Assembly: GCF_000213175.1 (NCBI RefSeq)
Contig: NW_009799100.1
Coordinates: 2,225,734-2,289,733, forward strand
DNA: 64,000 bases
DNA from: Neurospora tetrasperma FGSC 2508
Taxonomy: Eukaryota > Ascomycota > Sordariomycetes > Sordariales > Sordariaceae
Direction: 5' to 3'
The notes beneath the pieces were generated by a model that made no database searches, had not been told where the DNA came from, and saw only the letters and a program-made list of their open reading frames with translations. The position numbers were made by a program, and so were the translations under genes. Shown piece after piece: positions 36,182 to 48,958 of this stretch (its first letter is position 1; every line of letters starts with the position of its first letter).

Positions 36182-39100
36182 TCAAATCTCCCTACACCAC
36201 CTCGCCAACACATTCCCCAACTTCACCGCCCCCGGAATCTCCTCCAATGCCACATCAACCCTCCACATCTTCCCCTCCAGGCCACCTCCGCTCTGCCCCA
36301 AAGTCGCTCCAGCCCCTCTAGCATTCGCCCCGCCTCCGCCCAGCGAACCCGCAGCAGGCACCAGCAAACCCAATGTAACCAGCCGTTCCCATGCAATACC
36401 CGCAATCCCGCGGCCCCAGACCCTGGACCCGCCGCCGAGAGCGAGCAGACCGGCGCTAGCGCTCTGCACGCGCACCCGGCCCATAAGCGACGTGTACTCA
36501 TCGTAGGCCATGGCGAAGTTGACCGTGTCGGTGTGGGCGACGATGTCGAGGCGGGCGGCGGCGATGAGCATGGAAAGATCGAGGTCGGAGAGAGAGGCGA
36601 GGAGGTGGAGCTTGGAGTCCGGGGGTTCGGTGGTAGGGAGGGTATGAGTGAGGGAAGAGGAAGAGTGTACCGCTGGAGTCGGAGGTATCCTCAAGGTTGG
36701 AGAGGAGGGGGAGAGGCTTGATAGGGGGAGGATGCAAGAGGTTAGGAAGGCGGGGACGGATTTGGTGCTGTAGAAGTGAGATTCTAGGTGATGTTGGAAG
36801 GCGGGGGTTTTGTAGAGGGTCTGACGGTTGTAAGTCAGCACAGAGGTCTACAGTAACAAAGTAGAGAAGACAAATAGCATAGAGAGGATGCGGGGGAAAT
36901 GCAACTTACCGTGATCTTTCTATTCCACCATTCGAAAAACTCAGTATGGCCCTCCACCGCCTGGTCGATCCCCTCCGTTTCCATGTCTTCTTCATCAACC
37001 ATCAGACCCTGCTTGCAAATCTCCCAGTACGCAGGCAAGCTCTTCGGTGGAGAGAGATACACATATCGATGGCTAAACCGACTCTTGACGCGCTTCTCCA
37101 GACTCTCGACAACATCAATCCTCGTTGTCAGGCCCAGAACGGCGATGGGCGCCTTCCTCGCCTGGGCAATGTCAAACAAGTTGTACAGTAAGGTTTGTCT
37201 GGCATGTGTGGCAAAGAGATCGAACTCATCGATCAAGAAGATGATAGACCTAGATGTCACTCCATCCTGCGGTACCAGACCGATTTCCGCAGGGTGAGAT
37301 AAAAGCGCCAGCAAGGACGCCATGGTGTCGGCGTGGTTGTTGGTGGTCTTGTTGATGAGCTCATCCTCGACGGCCATCTCCTTACCGAGCTGGCGCCAGA
37401 TTTCTCGGAGAGCCAATTTGTCGTCTGTGTGGATGAAGCCGTTCAGCCTCACCACGTGGAACTCATCCTTATGCTGCGAAGACATGTCGGACATGATAGA
37501 CTCGACCAGCTATGGCGATTCACTGTTAGAACTAGCCCACTCATGTGTTGTTTTCAAATTTGCAAACAACGAGACCACTGCTTACCGTCGTTTTCCCACT
37601 TCCTCGGGCGCCAATGACCATCATGGAGTTACCTTCACCTGCCACAATAGTTTGCTCGACCAACTGGCAAGTCTTTGCATACGCCTCTTCCTGACCACGC
37701 AGCTTGATCCGCCGCCCACCCGTGCAGCGCTCGACCAGGACTCGCTGCAGAGACCGTAGATGCCGCTCAAAGTTTGGGATATCCGGCACCTTCTCTTCGG
37801 GTACTACCTCAACCGTGGCCATCGTTTCGTCCTCTCTGCGCGTCACTGTTACGTCCGCTGATGCCGATGGTACAGCCTTCTTCTTCTTCTTCTTCTCCTT
37901 GTCTTTGCCTAGCTCCAAGCACTCGCGGCAGAACCAGTCTCCTTTGGGAAGGCGAGGGATACCGTAGCACTTTTGATGAACAGCCTTGTCGCAGCCGTCG
38001 CAGAAGACGATCTGGTTACCTTTTCTGGTATCTGGCTTTGAGCAGATCACACAGACCTCTTCATCATCGTTGCTCCCAGCCTCTTCTGTGTCAAATTCTT
38101 CATCCTCCGCTGCCGCATCTTCGGCATCTTCGCCGTCTACGGTCGGTGATTCAGGCACGATTCCGTTCTCTCGGGATGCTGGCTTCTTTTTCGTCGGCAG
38201 GTCATCAAACATAACTTCAGTCGACATCCCCTTTCGTTCCTCCTCATCCTCTTCGTCTTCGTCCTCCACCTCCTTGGACCTGCTAAAAGCCACAGTCTTG
38301 CGCAGTAGATCGCCATCACCGCCCACTCTCTTTTTCCGGGGACTCAATATCCCTCTGAGCTCTGGTTGTTGCTGCTGTCCGGCCCGTTGATGGCTCTTCT
38401 TTCCATCTTCGTAATCCAGGTCCGCCAGAAGCTGGTCATCGATAGCGTCGTCAGGTTCCTCTTCAGAATCGCTGATTTCCACCAAGTCTGCTGGTTTCTT
38501 CTTTGTTGACCTTGGTTGCCGTCGAGAGACCTTCGCGGGGGCTGCATTGGTCACCTTTTCCGCCGCCGTGATCCTGTCAGCCTTCCTCGGCCGGCCGCGT
38601 TTCTTGGGTGGGGGTGGATCTTTCGTAGCATCATTTGACCCATCAGTCGTTACTGCTGTTGCTTCCTTCGGTTTCCGCTGCGGGCCCCTCTTCTTCTTTC
38701 CCTCCTGCTTCTGCTGCTTCTCCTTCACCCGTTGAGGATCCGCCCTCCCATTGAGCTTCAACTCATCCTCCGAATCATCAGGAATTGCGTAGATATCATC
38801 CTTCGTTTGGACCGCAGCAGCCGCAGCTCTGGACTTCTCGCTTGTGCCCCGTCGCTGCTTCGCCTGTTGCCCTTCCCCTCCCAATACCTCTTCCCCCTCG
38901 CTATTAACCACCTTGGCGGGGGGAGGCGAAGGATTTTCCGACCCCTTGCCGCCCTTGGCGCCCGCCTTATCGCCTGTCGGACCAAGACTCCTCCATGTTT
39001 CCTCAAACACCAGTTTCTTAGCCGGTGGTCGTTCGACGATGAACCTCGTCTTGGCATCGGCGGCGACAGGAGTGTGTTGTCTTGCTGCTTGCTGCTTTGC

Positions 39101-39415
39101 TGCGCTGCGGCGTGCCGATGTTCTGACCCCCGCTGGTGTTGCTATCACAGATGGTGTAGTAGGCAATCCGAGGACGGGGCTGCTAGCTGCAAAGGGATCT
39201 AAACCTCCTGTCGTGCCGGGTGGCGATGAAAACATGGTCTGATCGAAGACATTGCTCAGTCGCTGTCTTTTGGATTTGCTGATGGCACTGGCCATTACTC
39301 CTCCCGGCGTCGATATTGGTGGTGCTCTGTTCTCATCGGTGATTTCTTCGTCCTGCAGACGCGATCGGGGTCGTTTCATCCCTGTTGTGTGAGTGTCGTT
39401 GCTTTTGGGAGGCAT
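36182..39415 (-). CDS. orc4: Origin recognition complex subunit 4 with AT-hook and PHD finger
   Basis: Three exons (39415-37586, 37509-36910 and 36847-36182) joined in phase 0 encode 1031 residues; the introns are 76 and 62 bp. ORC4 is an AAA+ subunit of the hexamer that marks replication origins and loads the MCM helicase. The AAA+ core has Walker A GARGSGKTT at 602-610, Walker B IIFLIDEF at 699-706, and VLGLTTRIDVVESLEKRVKS with the following SRFSHR. The N-terminal 590 residues are an extension absent from animal ORC4: a disordered charged region, an AT-hook (KKRGRPRK, 271-278) and a Cys4-His-Cys3 PHD finger at 455-499 (C455, C458, C472, C475, H480, C483, C496, C499). PHD and Walker A lie in one uninterrupted exon, so the fusion is not a modelling artefact. 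Human ORC4 is about 436 residues. Confidence 0.93.
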
Positions 39416-40256
39416 GCTGCTGGAGGAGAAATGTGAATGCTTTGTTTATTCGGCTGTCCTTTGTTGATACGTTCACTTGGATGAATGGCTAAGCGTTGAT
39501 AGCTCCGTTGAGTTGTTGATAAAAGAACATCGGCTTGGTGTGACTGCAGTGCTTTTATTCCCAAATCTTCAAAGTAAGGTCAAGAGTGAGTTGCAGTAAC
39601 GGTCGAAACGGTCTCCAGACGCGTCTCTCTGCAACCACCTTGGGATGCCAAGCACGTTCCACTTTATTCGGCTGGGCTGTCCTGACTATTCGCACAGTGC
39701 TCCGAAATAGCCATGTATCGATGTACTTCGTTGCCCAGCCAATCGCAACCCATCATCACCTATGGTATTCCTTTCTTTCCAAGGGACAATGTGCAAGTTT
39801 GCTCCTTCGGCTTTCTATTTTCCCTAATATACTATCATTTCAGATACCGAACTACTAGTGTATGTGGTAAACGCTATTCATTATCATTCCCCTTTGAAGG
39901 GGATTCGTTTTGTGCTCTATATATCTGTATGCCCACCCATGTTCCATCAAGCACGCCGTACGAGGAGTCGAGAATAATGTCTACTACCTAAACAATGATG
40001 CAACGCAGTTTTATGCAAGAAGGAATCCGTGCACTGTCACCACAAGGAGACGAGTTGTACGTGAAAGGCCACCCAAAAAAAGAAAAAGAGAAAGACGAAA
40101 TGATAAGTTCACGGGTATCTCATCTTCGTTCGCAACCTCTTCTTTCCGGTACATGCATGCAAATCCTACGTCCACTCCCTTGCTTCTCGTTACTTCCTTT
40201 TGAATCAGTACTGTAATGCCCCTCAACCTGCTACCAACACATACTCCACCCCATCG
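39416..40256. other. Intergenic region between orc4 promoter and the CSC1-like gene 3' end
   Basis: Both flanking genes are on the minus strand, so this should hold the orc4 promoter and the 3' end of the neighbouring gene. Short frames only; nothing recognised. Confidence 0.5.
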
Positions 40257-43200
40257 TTACAGGTTGATGATGTCCACCTCCGAAAAGTCAGGCGGATTGC
40301 GACCATAAACTACACGCACTTTACTGTCTAGCGCAGTGCCCTCGTTGCTGATCCAAATATACTTGCTAAACTCCTGGGTCCGCTTGATCTCATCGTCGCT
40401 CACGCCGATATCATCACGAGGAATCCAGACCGTGGGGCGGCGGGCTCGTAGCGCATAGTGTTGGAATGCTTTGCGTACAAGCACGTCGCGCTCCTCTGGG
40501 GTAAGATCCTCGATTTCGTCGTGATAGCCGCCAAACAATGCATCTCCTATCGCCCGCTGTGCTTCTATGTCCTTCTGACGGCGTTCGTTGCGATAGATGG
40601 TGGCTGTGCGCAAATTCTCTTCCGCCTTGCCAAACGCCGCTTGCCGAACCTGCCTGCCGCCTCGTGCTGCCCAACTACCAGCTTGAACGATACCCCTGAC
40701 TGGGTTAAGCTTTCCCAGTCGAGACAGGCTATCGGCTTCTGACTTGGTTCTCTTGTGCAAGTTCCGAAGCTCAATATCTTTCCCGTCGTTCGCACCAGGA
40801 CCTGACCGATTAAGCGCAGTGGCTTCATCGTCATCCCGGATAATGCCCAGTCTTCGTTCCTGGGCGCGCTGGAAAGCTTCGTCGCGGATCACGGCTTCGT
40901 CTTCGAATGTGATGGGGAGGTACCGAAGGAGGGGCCCGAAGGAACGATTCAGCAGATACTGATACAGAATGGTTAAGATAAGGGCAATGATCATGATGAT
41001 GGCCTGAGGAACGCAGGCAACTTGATCGTTTTCGTCCACTGCCAGAAAAAAGAGACCAATAAGGCAGAGCTCCATGACATAAAGACCAGTAAATGTCTGG
41101 TTAATAGCCCGCGGGTACAAGACACCACCGGTGTCGGTCCGGAAACGAGTAACGTAGAGCATGTTGTACCTGTGCGCACACCATAAGAGTGCAAAGGTGA
41201 TAATGGCAAAGATTGAAATGAGAGGCGCCACAACGGAGTAGATCAGAGCGATGCAGGCGAAGTTGGTGTAAACTGGGAAGAAGGATCCCCAAGTGACGCT
41301 CGGGAGTTGGGTATTGCGCGTCCATTTAGCCCGTGCCGTGTTGTCCAAGATACGAGCCATAATGTACCACATGAACAACGTACCGATCTGAAGGAGCGTT
41401 CCCGAACTGGTTGACAGCGCCTGGAGAATCATGTAACTGAAAAAGTAGTTCGCGGCTTTGGGGAGGTTCTCCGCCAGAACTTCAGGGGTACTAGTGATAT
41501 CCTGCGTAATGTTGGCAATCGTCTGAAACGTACTTGACGTGATGGAAACGACGAGGAACACCTGTACGAAGAGGAACGCAAAGTAGTATGTCTGCACCGT
41601 CTCCGTCGTTTGCGAGCCAGTCTTTGCGCCTTGGAAAGTTGCGAGCCAGTTCAGTGCTATTGGAACCAAAATCAACAGGATCGCAAGGACAGCAGCAGGC
41701 AAAACACCAGCCACACCCTTGATAACGTTGTGGATTGTTTTGTTCTCGACCAGCCAGTGGAGCCAGCTATACTTCTCCACCAGGGCATCGAGCTGCGCCA
41801 GCGACGCTGTCCACGCAACGGGAAAAGCCCACAGGATAAGCATACCAGTTACCACAGCGAATACGAGAGCACTTCGCGCCCATTCGTGCCACCATTTGAT
41901 GGCCATGTTGTCCCAGATGACGTCGTTGGGCGAGATTTCGACCGTGCGAGGGGCCATTTGCTTAGGGATATGGTAAGTAACGGATTGGCAAGCCATATGC
42001 GCCGCGACTTGGTGGTTGAACTGGATAAAAGCGGAGTTCATGATAGGGTACCGCTCCGGATGCTGCTGGTCCTCCTCGATTTCGAGGTTCAACTTTGCCA
42101 GCTCGGCCCGGCACCAGTAAATGGTATCGACCTTCTTGTTCAATAAAGGCAAAGCTGGGAGCCAACCAGGTGTCCAGTCGAAGAGCGCCAAACGATGATG
42201 AGGCCGGTCCTTAGCCGAGAGCCACTTTTGCCATTCGGCGCCTTCCTCTTTTTCTGTTGCGTAATCTTTTGTAAACGCGGGAGGATACTCCACATCCTCA
42301 ATGTCGCTGTGGTAGAAGGGGATAGCAGCCTTGAATTTCTGCCACTTTGTCCTCTCGACCTTCCAAGGGTAGTCCTCGCGTTCATACCCTTGGGGGACCG
42401 GAGACACATAACCCCCCGATGGAGGCTTCCAGAACTCGTACCACCTGGTCTTCTCAGTGATGTACATATCATTCACATTTGAGACTTTGCGAGTGGTGTT
42501 ACCTATTGTTCGTGGATCCGAACCTTTCTGCAGCGTCGAAGCTTGGGTGGCTTCAGAGAGGGTATGGGCGTGGCGAGCTTGAGACGCTTGCAACGGAGTC
42601 TCTGATGCAAACGACGGTTTAGGTTGTGCATCGTCGTCTCCTGGATGTAGTTTGGAGTCGTATTCGGAGCTTGTAGAGCTTGTCGGCGATGATTGTGGCC
42701 CGTCTTTGATGAAGTCAAAGCCGCCTGTACGCTCCAACTCCCCTTCAACATTCTGTTGAAGAGCTTTGGGAAGGACAAGAATGTTGTGCCCGGTTTCTTC
42801 AACAAAACCAACTCCCTTTCTGAGTCCTCTCCCTAGATTTTCGCCTACTTTGAAGAGGCCGTTCCCGCCCCGCGGGCCGTGATGCGGAGACCCTTCGCTT
42901 TCGCCCTCTTGGATATCGCCCAGTCCCTTACCCTCCGGTTTCTCTCCCCCGTGGACAGCCGTCGCAACGTCACGCGGCACCGAATCGTCGTCCCCTACAC
43001 TTAAGCCTCCGTTGTCCTCGGCGCGTCGTTTAGCCTCATCGTCCTCGGCTTTTGCACGATGTTTCCGTTCCTTCTTCGATTCTGCCTTGACCTGATGAGC
43101 TTTGCGGATCCTCTTCTCCTCCAGACTCCTTTGTGCCAACTGTCTTCGCTTTGCCTCGCGGATCAGTTCTGTCTCGGCTTCTTCCAGCTGCACATGGATT

Positions 43201-44235
43201 GCATCACGCCTGTGAATCTTTTCGAGAAGTTTGGTAAAGTCCCGTGTCAGCCAGACATTTCTAATGCCGCCAGGGAAGACGTCGAATAAGCCCCGCAAAG
43301 CATCCTCGGTGAGCCACTTGTCAGGAATCGAGCTCACGAGGACTGTGTTGGCAGATGCGCGCAATCGATGTTCGGCACTGGTGAGATAGTCCTGGCGGAT
43401 TTTGACGTATACGCGGAGTTCGGCGAAGAAGACGCCACAGACCCAGATTATGACGAGAAGAGCTAGAATCAGATGGGCCCAGCGTCGGCGGTAGTGTTCT
43501 GGACGGACATTGCCCCAGGCCAATGTATCCAAGCCCGTGGGGACGTCAGAGTCCTCTGTATCCGTGGTGTTGGTGTCAACAACCTGGTGGCCGAGTCCCC
43601 CAACGTAATTGATAGGTATCAGGATGGGAATGACGACAATGGCGATGGGAATGAACAGGACCAGCAGAGTCTGGAGGTATCGGAGGAAGAAGTAGGCATC
43701 GAGACCGCATTTCTTGATGATTTCACGGTCGTTGTATCTGAGCACGGTAGATAGTAGGTTCCATGGACTCGCAGGTGGAGGTTCTGTTCTTTCGCGTTCG
43801 GGAACGAGGTAGGTTTTGGGTTTACTGTTGCGCAACATTGTTAGTAGGAACCAGTCTGGGCTGCAAGGTGATTGGTACTTACAAGATCCTGGCTAGCTTA
43901 TGTCGTAGGAGCAAGAACAGTCCCATCTGGACGCCAAAAACGACCAACGAAGTAGCCAAGGCAGTAAGAAAAGCCACAAGACTGATGCCTCCAAACTTTT
44001 GGGCTGAGCCCGCTGCGTCGGTGTTGGGTACTTGCTTGGGAGGGACGCTTGTTGTTGTAGTAAGCACCCTCGATGATGTCGAGCTACTCGAAGAAGATGT
44101 TAAACTCGCTGACGATGTGATTGTCGACGCTAAGGCGGTTGATATCGTTGATAACACAGATCCCGATATGGACGCTGTCGATACCGCGGTAGTTACGGCC
44201 GTTGGCAGCGTCGAAAGAACTGTGGAGGTAGCCAT
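40257..44235 (-). CDS. CSC1/PHM7-type calcium-permeable osmosensitive channel-like membrane protein
   Basis: Two exons (44235-43883 and 43824-40257) flank a 58-bp intron that joins LARI to FKPKTYLVPERER, giving 1306 residues. The family (DUF221; OSCA/TMEM63 relatives) forms mechanically or osmotically gated cation channels; yeast members include Csc1 and Phm7. The N-terminus is a long Ser/Thr-rich segment, probably extracellular, before the first membrane helix (ISLVAFLTALATSLVVFGVQ). The family N-terminal unit follows (CGLDAYFFLRYLQTLLVLFI), then a cytoplasmic domain with SAEHRLRASANTVLVSSIPD. That domain is interrupted by roughly 300 residues of charged low complexity. The 7-TM core includes NYFFSYMILQALSTSSGTLL. 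The C-terminal region is cytoplasmic and ends near the stop at 40257. Yeast Csc1 is about 780 residues, so this one is long. Confidence 0.92.
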
Positions 44236-47200
44236 GATGGCTGATGAAATTTGACGGCCTCTCGGGGCGTCGAGGTTTGTGGTGGAAAGATATCAGTGGT
44301 GTGGCTAGATTGGTAGATGTATCTAGACAGAAACACTCGATCGGGAGGGAGCTGAGTAAGGTATATTAAGTTCGAAGCAATGGGTCGCAGACCGCTGTTT
44401 GCAGGCGAACCCGAAGCTAGAGCGACGGCGCGACTAGGAGGATGTTGTCGGCACAGGCATCGGCTGTGTTTTGTGTTGTTTATCCTGACAAAACCTTGGA
44501 GGAACGGAGATGATTAATTCTGGGCCAGGGCCATATGCCCCTTTCCCAGCCAGTGGGATGGTGTAGGAGCGGTCGTCGATTCTTAGTTGTGTGTTGCTTT
44601 GTGGTATCCCGGGGAGGACAATGGGAACAATGGCAGAAGGCGAGATGGGTGTCCAAAGGCGAGTCGAAGGGTTGCAGAATTAGGCGGATTGATAGACTAT
44701 TAGAGGAAGGAGCCCTATAATCAATCTAAGGGACTTGGGGTAAAAGAAAAAAAAATGGCGGAGAACCAGGAGAACGGGAAGTATGATCGACAGACAAGAA
44801 GAAGAAAATTAGAAGTGAGGTCCGAACAAGCGAGACTGGAGGTGGTTGTGGGAGGAAATCGAAGAACCGGAAACCGGCGAGTTATCGCTGCAGTGACGCT
44901 AGTGTATGTACGTATCGGTCCCCCATGACGAACCAAACTGAAAGGAGCCAAAAGGATGGACGGTCTCCGGGAGCACTTGCTTAGGTCGCTGGAGCACGGG
45001 CGTGATGGCCTTTGAAACTTGTTCGTTTTGTTGGCTGAGTTCATCTCATCTGAAAGACGGCAGTACAAGATCGGGGCCGCCATGGAGCCAAGCGGGACGG
45101 GTTCCAGTTAGGTAGTTCCAGTGGGCCAAAATGTCTTGCTTCTCCCTTGTGATCTGATTGGGCCCGACACCAAAGTACCCTGGTGACGTCTGCGGCTCCT
45201 CTGTTGCTACCGTCATGGCCAATCATGCTGCAGTATCGGTGCCACCCCATGCCGGGCGTTACTTTGCAGCATGCCCCTGAATCCAGTTGATCATTGCGCG
45301 CCTATGAATTCTGCCCGACTCCCTTTCCCTCCATGTCATTCAGTGGCCGTTAGTTGACATGGTTGGTTGGATGACATTGTCCATTGCACCGAGGACAACA
45401 AAGCCGCAGACGCGCGCTTGACTTGGTCTTCACGCAGACTTCTTGATGAAAACCACAACGGCTACACCTGATGAAACATCCTTGCGCGACTGAACCCCCA
45501 CTAACGGACGAGCCCGTTGTGGCTCTTCACCACGAACTGGTCTTGGTGTCCCTGAACGACCCGGTGTGCATGGCTGCAGTGTACAACCGCAACCGAGCTC
45601 AGAAAACGACTCAGCGGAGATTTGTGCGTCCTCTAGTGTGGACTTTGACAGCTTTCGATTAATTTCCGCTGGAACTTGGCACGCAGACCTCCTCTAGTCG
45701 GCACTCCTTTCTACCTTACTACAGTATGTACACGAGAACATCAAACGGGAGGATACTAGTCGAATATGCGGCGATTGATCGATACACGGGCAAAAAAAAG
45801 TTGTGCCCTCCCATTCCTGAGGTTGTTCACGGAGGGTATGACGCCACAATGGGAAACAACTTATTGAAGAGTTGGTAATGCGCCTGCACAATGCAATCCA
45901 CACAGCAAAGCATTGCAGCAAAGTGTAAAAAAGTGCCACCGCACCGCGGTACACTGGCCGAGTCGCACCGTGGCAGAGGCACGGCCGGCAGTCCATGCCA
46001 AGCACGCGTCCTTGCATTCGTCCATTGGACTCGGAAGAAGCCAACAGATTTTCGAGGTACGGAATTGGGAACTGGGGAGCGAGGAGGGTCGCGCGATTGT
46101 AGTTGTGGACTTTCCGTACTGGCGCTATGGTGTTGCACGTGCGTAGGTAAATGGAGACTCGTTGGCGACAGGAGGCCTCTCTTGTGTTTACTTTACAGAA
46201 AACCAGTACTTGCCGTGGTGTTGCGCGGGCTCTCTGCGTGAGCTTCCATCAATGCATCTCCTGTTGTTCGGGATATCGGGGCGATAATATTAGTGGCAGC
46301 AGCGCTTCGGCTTCGGCGTGCGCCGTAGCTAAGGAGCAACATTTCTCCTGCAGAAAATCCCCAGACCAAACAACAACCTGACAGAGGCCACTGCAGCAAC
46401 CGTCCGTCACCAACAACTGAACGCCGGGTGCTTTCAAAGCCCATGATATGATTTTCTTTTTTGGATATACCTGAAAACTGAATAACATCAGTCTATCTCG
46501 CCCCCTCCCCAACCGTTTCTGGGATCACTAATGACCGAGCTGGTGGCCAGGGGCATTACCTCAATGTCGCCTTACCCTCCGAGAAACACTCTAGTGTTTT
46601 TGCCCAAGATGGTACCTATGACTAAACTTACAACCATTTGGGCATCGTGTAGAGCTCAGACGAACGACAAAACCATCTGCCCAACATGCCATGGAAGAAA
46701 TGGATTGCATATGATTAAGACCTCCAGGATAAAATGTCAAGATCGCTGGTGTTGACATTCACAAAAGCAGACAAACCTCCATCCCGGACAAACATATTTC
46801 CCCGTTAGTGTACGGCGTCAAGCAGGTAGTCGGGCACTGGTACCAACACCCGCAAAGAACGGCCTAGAAGATCATTCAGTTGGAAGCCCTGACTGGTATG
46901 TACCGCTGAACCGGCAGTTCCCCCGCACTTTGGGGACCTCCACGTGGACCTGCCTCCTCCCCCAGGTTTTCCAGTTACGCCGTAGTCCCGCGCCACACAC
47001 AACCTCCAACGATCACCACTGTCCACTCTATCCTGTCTAGGAGACCCGACTGGCCACGCACGAGATGTCGCGGGGTTCGTCCCGGATGGATGGTGGAAAG
47101 GGTAAGTGGAAGGGAGGAAGTGCCTATGATGAAGCTATCTACCTACATACTGCGCTGTATGGTTTTCCCGCGTTCTCTTATCCTGGACCCCACCTCTTCC

Positions 47201-47436
47201 GTTTAGTTACTAGGTACCTTCCATACTCGAATCACATGGATGTGGTTCAGTAGTTTATACACAAGCCGGCCGTCGATAATATAATGGATCACTTCACCCG
47301 GTTTAGCTGCCGAGATGGGAATTAATAGCACGGCTTCACCCTCTTCCTCCTTGTTCGTGACTTGAATTTTATCCTGTTCTCTTGGATTTTGACCTACAGT
47401 TGAATCTCCCCACTATCTATCTACCAACACACCACA
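44236..47436. other. Intergenic region between the divergent CSC1-like gene and the monooxygenase
   Basis: This 3.2-kb region should hold both promoters. Overlapping short frames are present on both strands (the longest is about 120 codons), none with a recognisable domain. Runs of A occur near 44745 and 45790. Confidence 0.5.
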
Positions 47437-48958
47437 ATGACCGACTTCCGCGATCTCCGTATTGCCATCATCGGCGCAGGTAAGCTCACTCGGGCGGTGG
47501 AAACCCAAGAATGATGTTTCCACCTCACCGGGTACCGAGGATACTGACGTGGAGGATCACGCAGGAATGGGAGGGTTGGGCACTGCCCTCGCCTTCGCCA
47601 AAAAGGGGTTCAAGAACATTAACGTCTACGAGACAGCGTCGAACCTGGGCTTCGTCGGTGCCGGTATCCAGATGCCTCCAAACGTCGTCAGGATATTGGA
47701 TCATCTAGGCTGCTGGGAAGAGATCGAGAAGGAGGCCACAGATGTCAAGGAGACGAGCATCAGGCGTAAGTAGCATGCAGAAACACCCCTTCCTCAGGCC
47801 CCCCTTTTTGGCCTCGATCCCAGAAAATAGAACAAAAGACTGACCAGGTCTTCCCAAACTACAGAAGGAAGCACAGGCGAAGAGCTCGCTCACGTATTTA
47901 TGCCCGACATGCGCGAGAAGTACGGATTTCCCCATTGCACCGGCCACCGCTCCTCTCTCGCCGGCGGCCTCTACAACGGCTGTCTCAAGGAGCCGGCCAT
48001 CAAGTTCAACTTTGTCACCTCACTCGTCAAAGTCCTCTCATGGGGGCCCAAGCCACGTATCCTGCTCAAGTCGCGCGCGCAAGACGAGCCCTTCGAAGTC
48101 GAAGCCGACATCCTGCTCGCCTCAGACGGCATCAAATCCGTCACGCGCACGCAGATGCTCTCTGAGCTCGGGCTCACGTCCGAGGAGGAAGACACGGGAC
48201 AGGCCGCCTACAGAATCATGCTGCACCGGGATCAGATGAAAGGAGACTCGGAGATGCTAGCCCTCCTGGACTGCGACACGGTGGTGCGCTGGATCGGCGA
48301 GCGCCGACACATCATCGCCTATCCCGTAAGCGGGCACACCATCTATAATCTGTCGACGGCACACCCAGACACCAACTTTGCGGGCGCCACCAACGCGACG
48401 TACACGACGCGCGGTGAGAAAAAGGCCATGTTCGAGGTGTTTGGCACCTTCTGCCCGCTGGTGCACCGCATGCTTGACTTGGTGCCCGAGGGCGAGGTGT
48501 GCGAATGGAAGCTGCGCATCCACAAGACGCTTCCCACCTGGGTCCACGGGTCCGCCGCGCTGCTGGGCGACGCCTGCCACGCGACGTTGCCGCATCTCAG
48601 CCAGGGCGCCGCCATGGCCATCGAGGACGGAGCGGTGCTGGCCGAGTGCGTGAGCAGGATTCCTGCAGATAAGCTGGATGATGCCGAGACCGTTACCAAG
48701 ACGCTCAAGGTGTTCGAGATGCTACGCAAGCCGTATACGTCAACATTGGTGGACTTGGCATCACACTCGGGCCGCGTGCTACATCTCGGTGAGGGCAAGG
48801 CGAAGGAGGAACGTGATCGGCTGTTCCGTGACAACGGCAAGTCCGGCGTTGTACCAGATAAGTGGGCAAGCCCGGATGTGCAAAAGATGACTTATTCGCA
48901 TGACTGTGTAAAGGAGGTGATTGAAAAGTTTGATGAGGTCTTCGCTAGCATTGCATGA
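47437..48958 (+). CDS. FAD-dependent monooxygenase, salicylate-hydroxylase-like
   Basis: Three exons (47437-47479, 47565-47765 and 47865-48958) give 445 residues; the first is only 43 bp and is split inside the dinucleotide-binding loop. The family (PHBH fold) uses FAD and NAD(P)H to hydroxylate aromatic or similar ring substrates. Supporting motifs are GAGMGG at 13-18 (FAD ADP-binding GxGxxG), the DG motif around D169-G170 (LLASDGIKSVTR), and the GD motif at G316-D317 within LLGDACHATLPHLSQGAAMA. The substrate cannot be read from sequence; salicylate, 6-hydroxynicotinate or a secondary metabolite are all possible. No polyketide synthase, peptide synthetase or transporter lies nearby, so nothing suggests a pathway cluster. 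Cytosolic location is likely because no signal peptide is visible. Confidence 0.92.

Noticed and set aside
47437-48958. Monooxygenase as part of a secondary-metabolite cluster
   Set aside because: Neighbours are a CSC1-like channel, a CYSTM-like protein and rib7; no synthase, transporter or pathway regulator is nearby.
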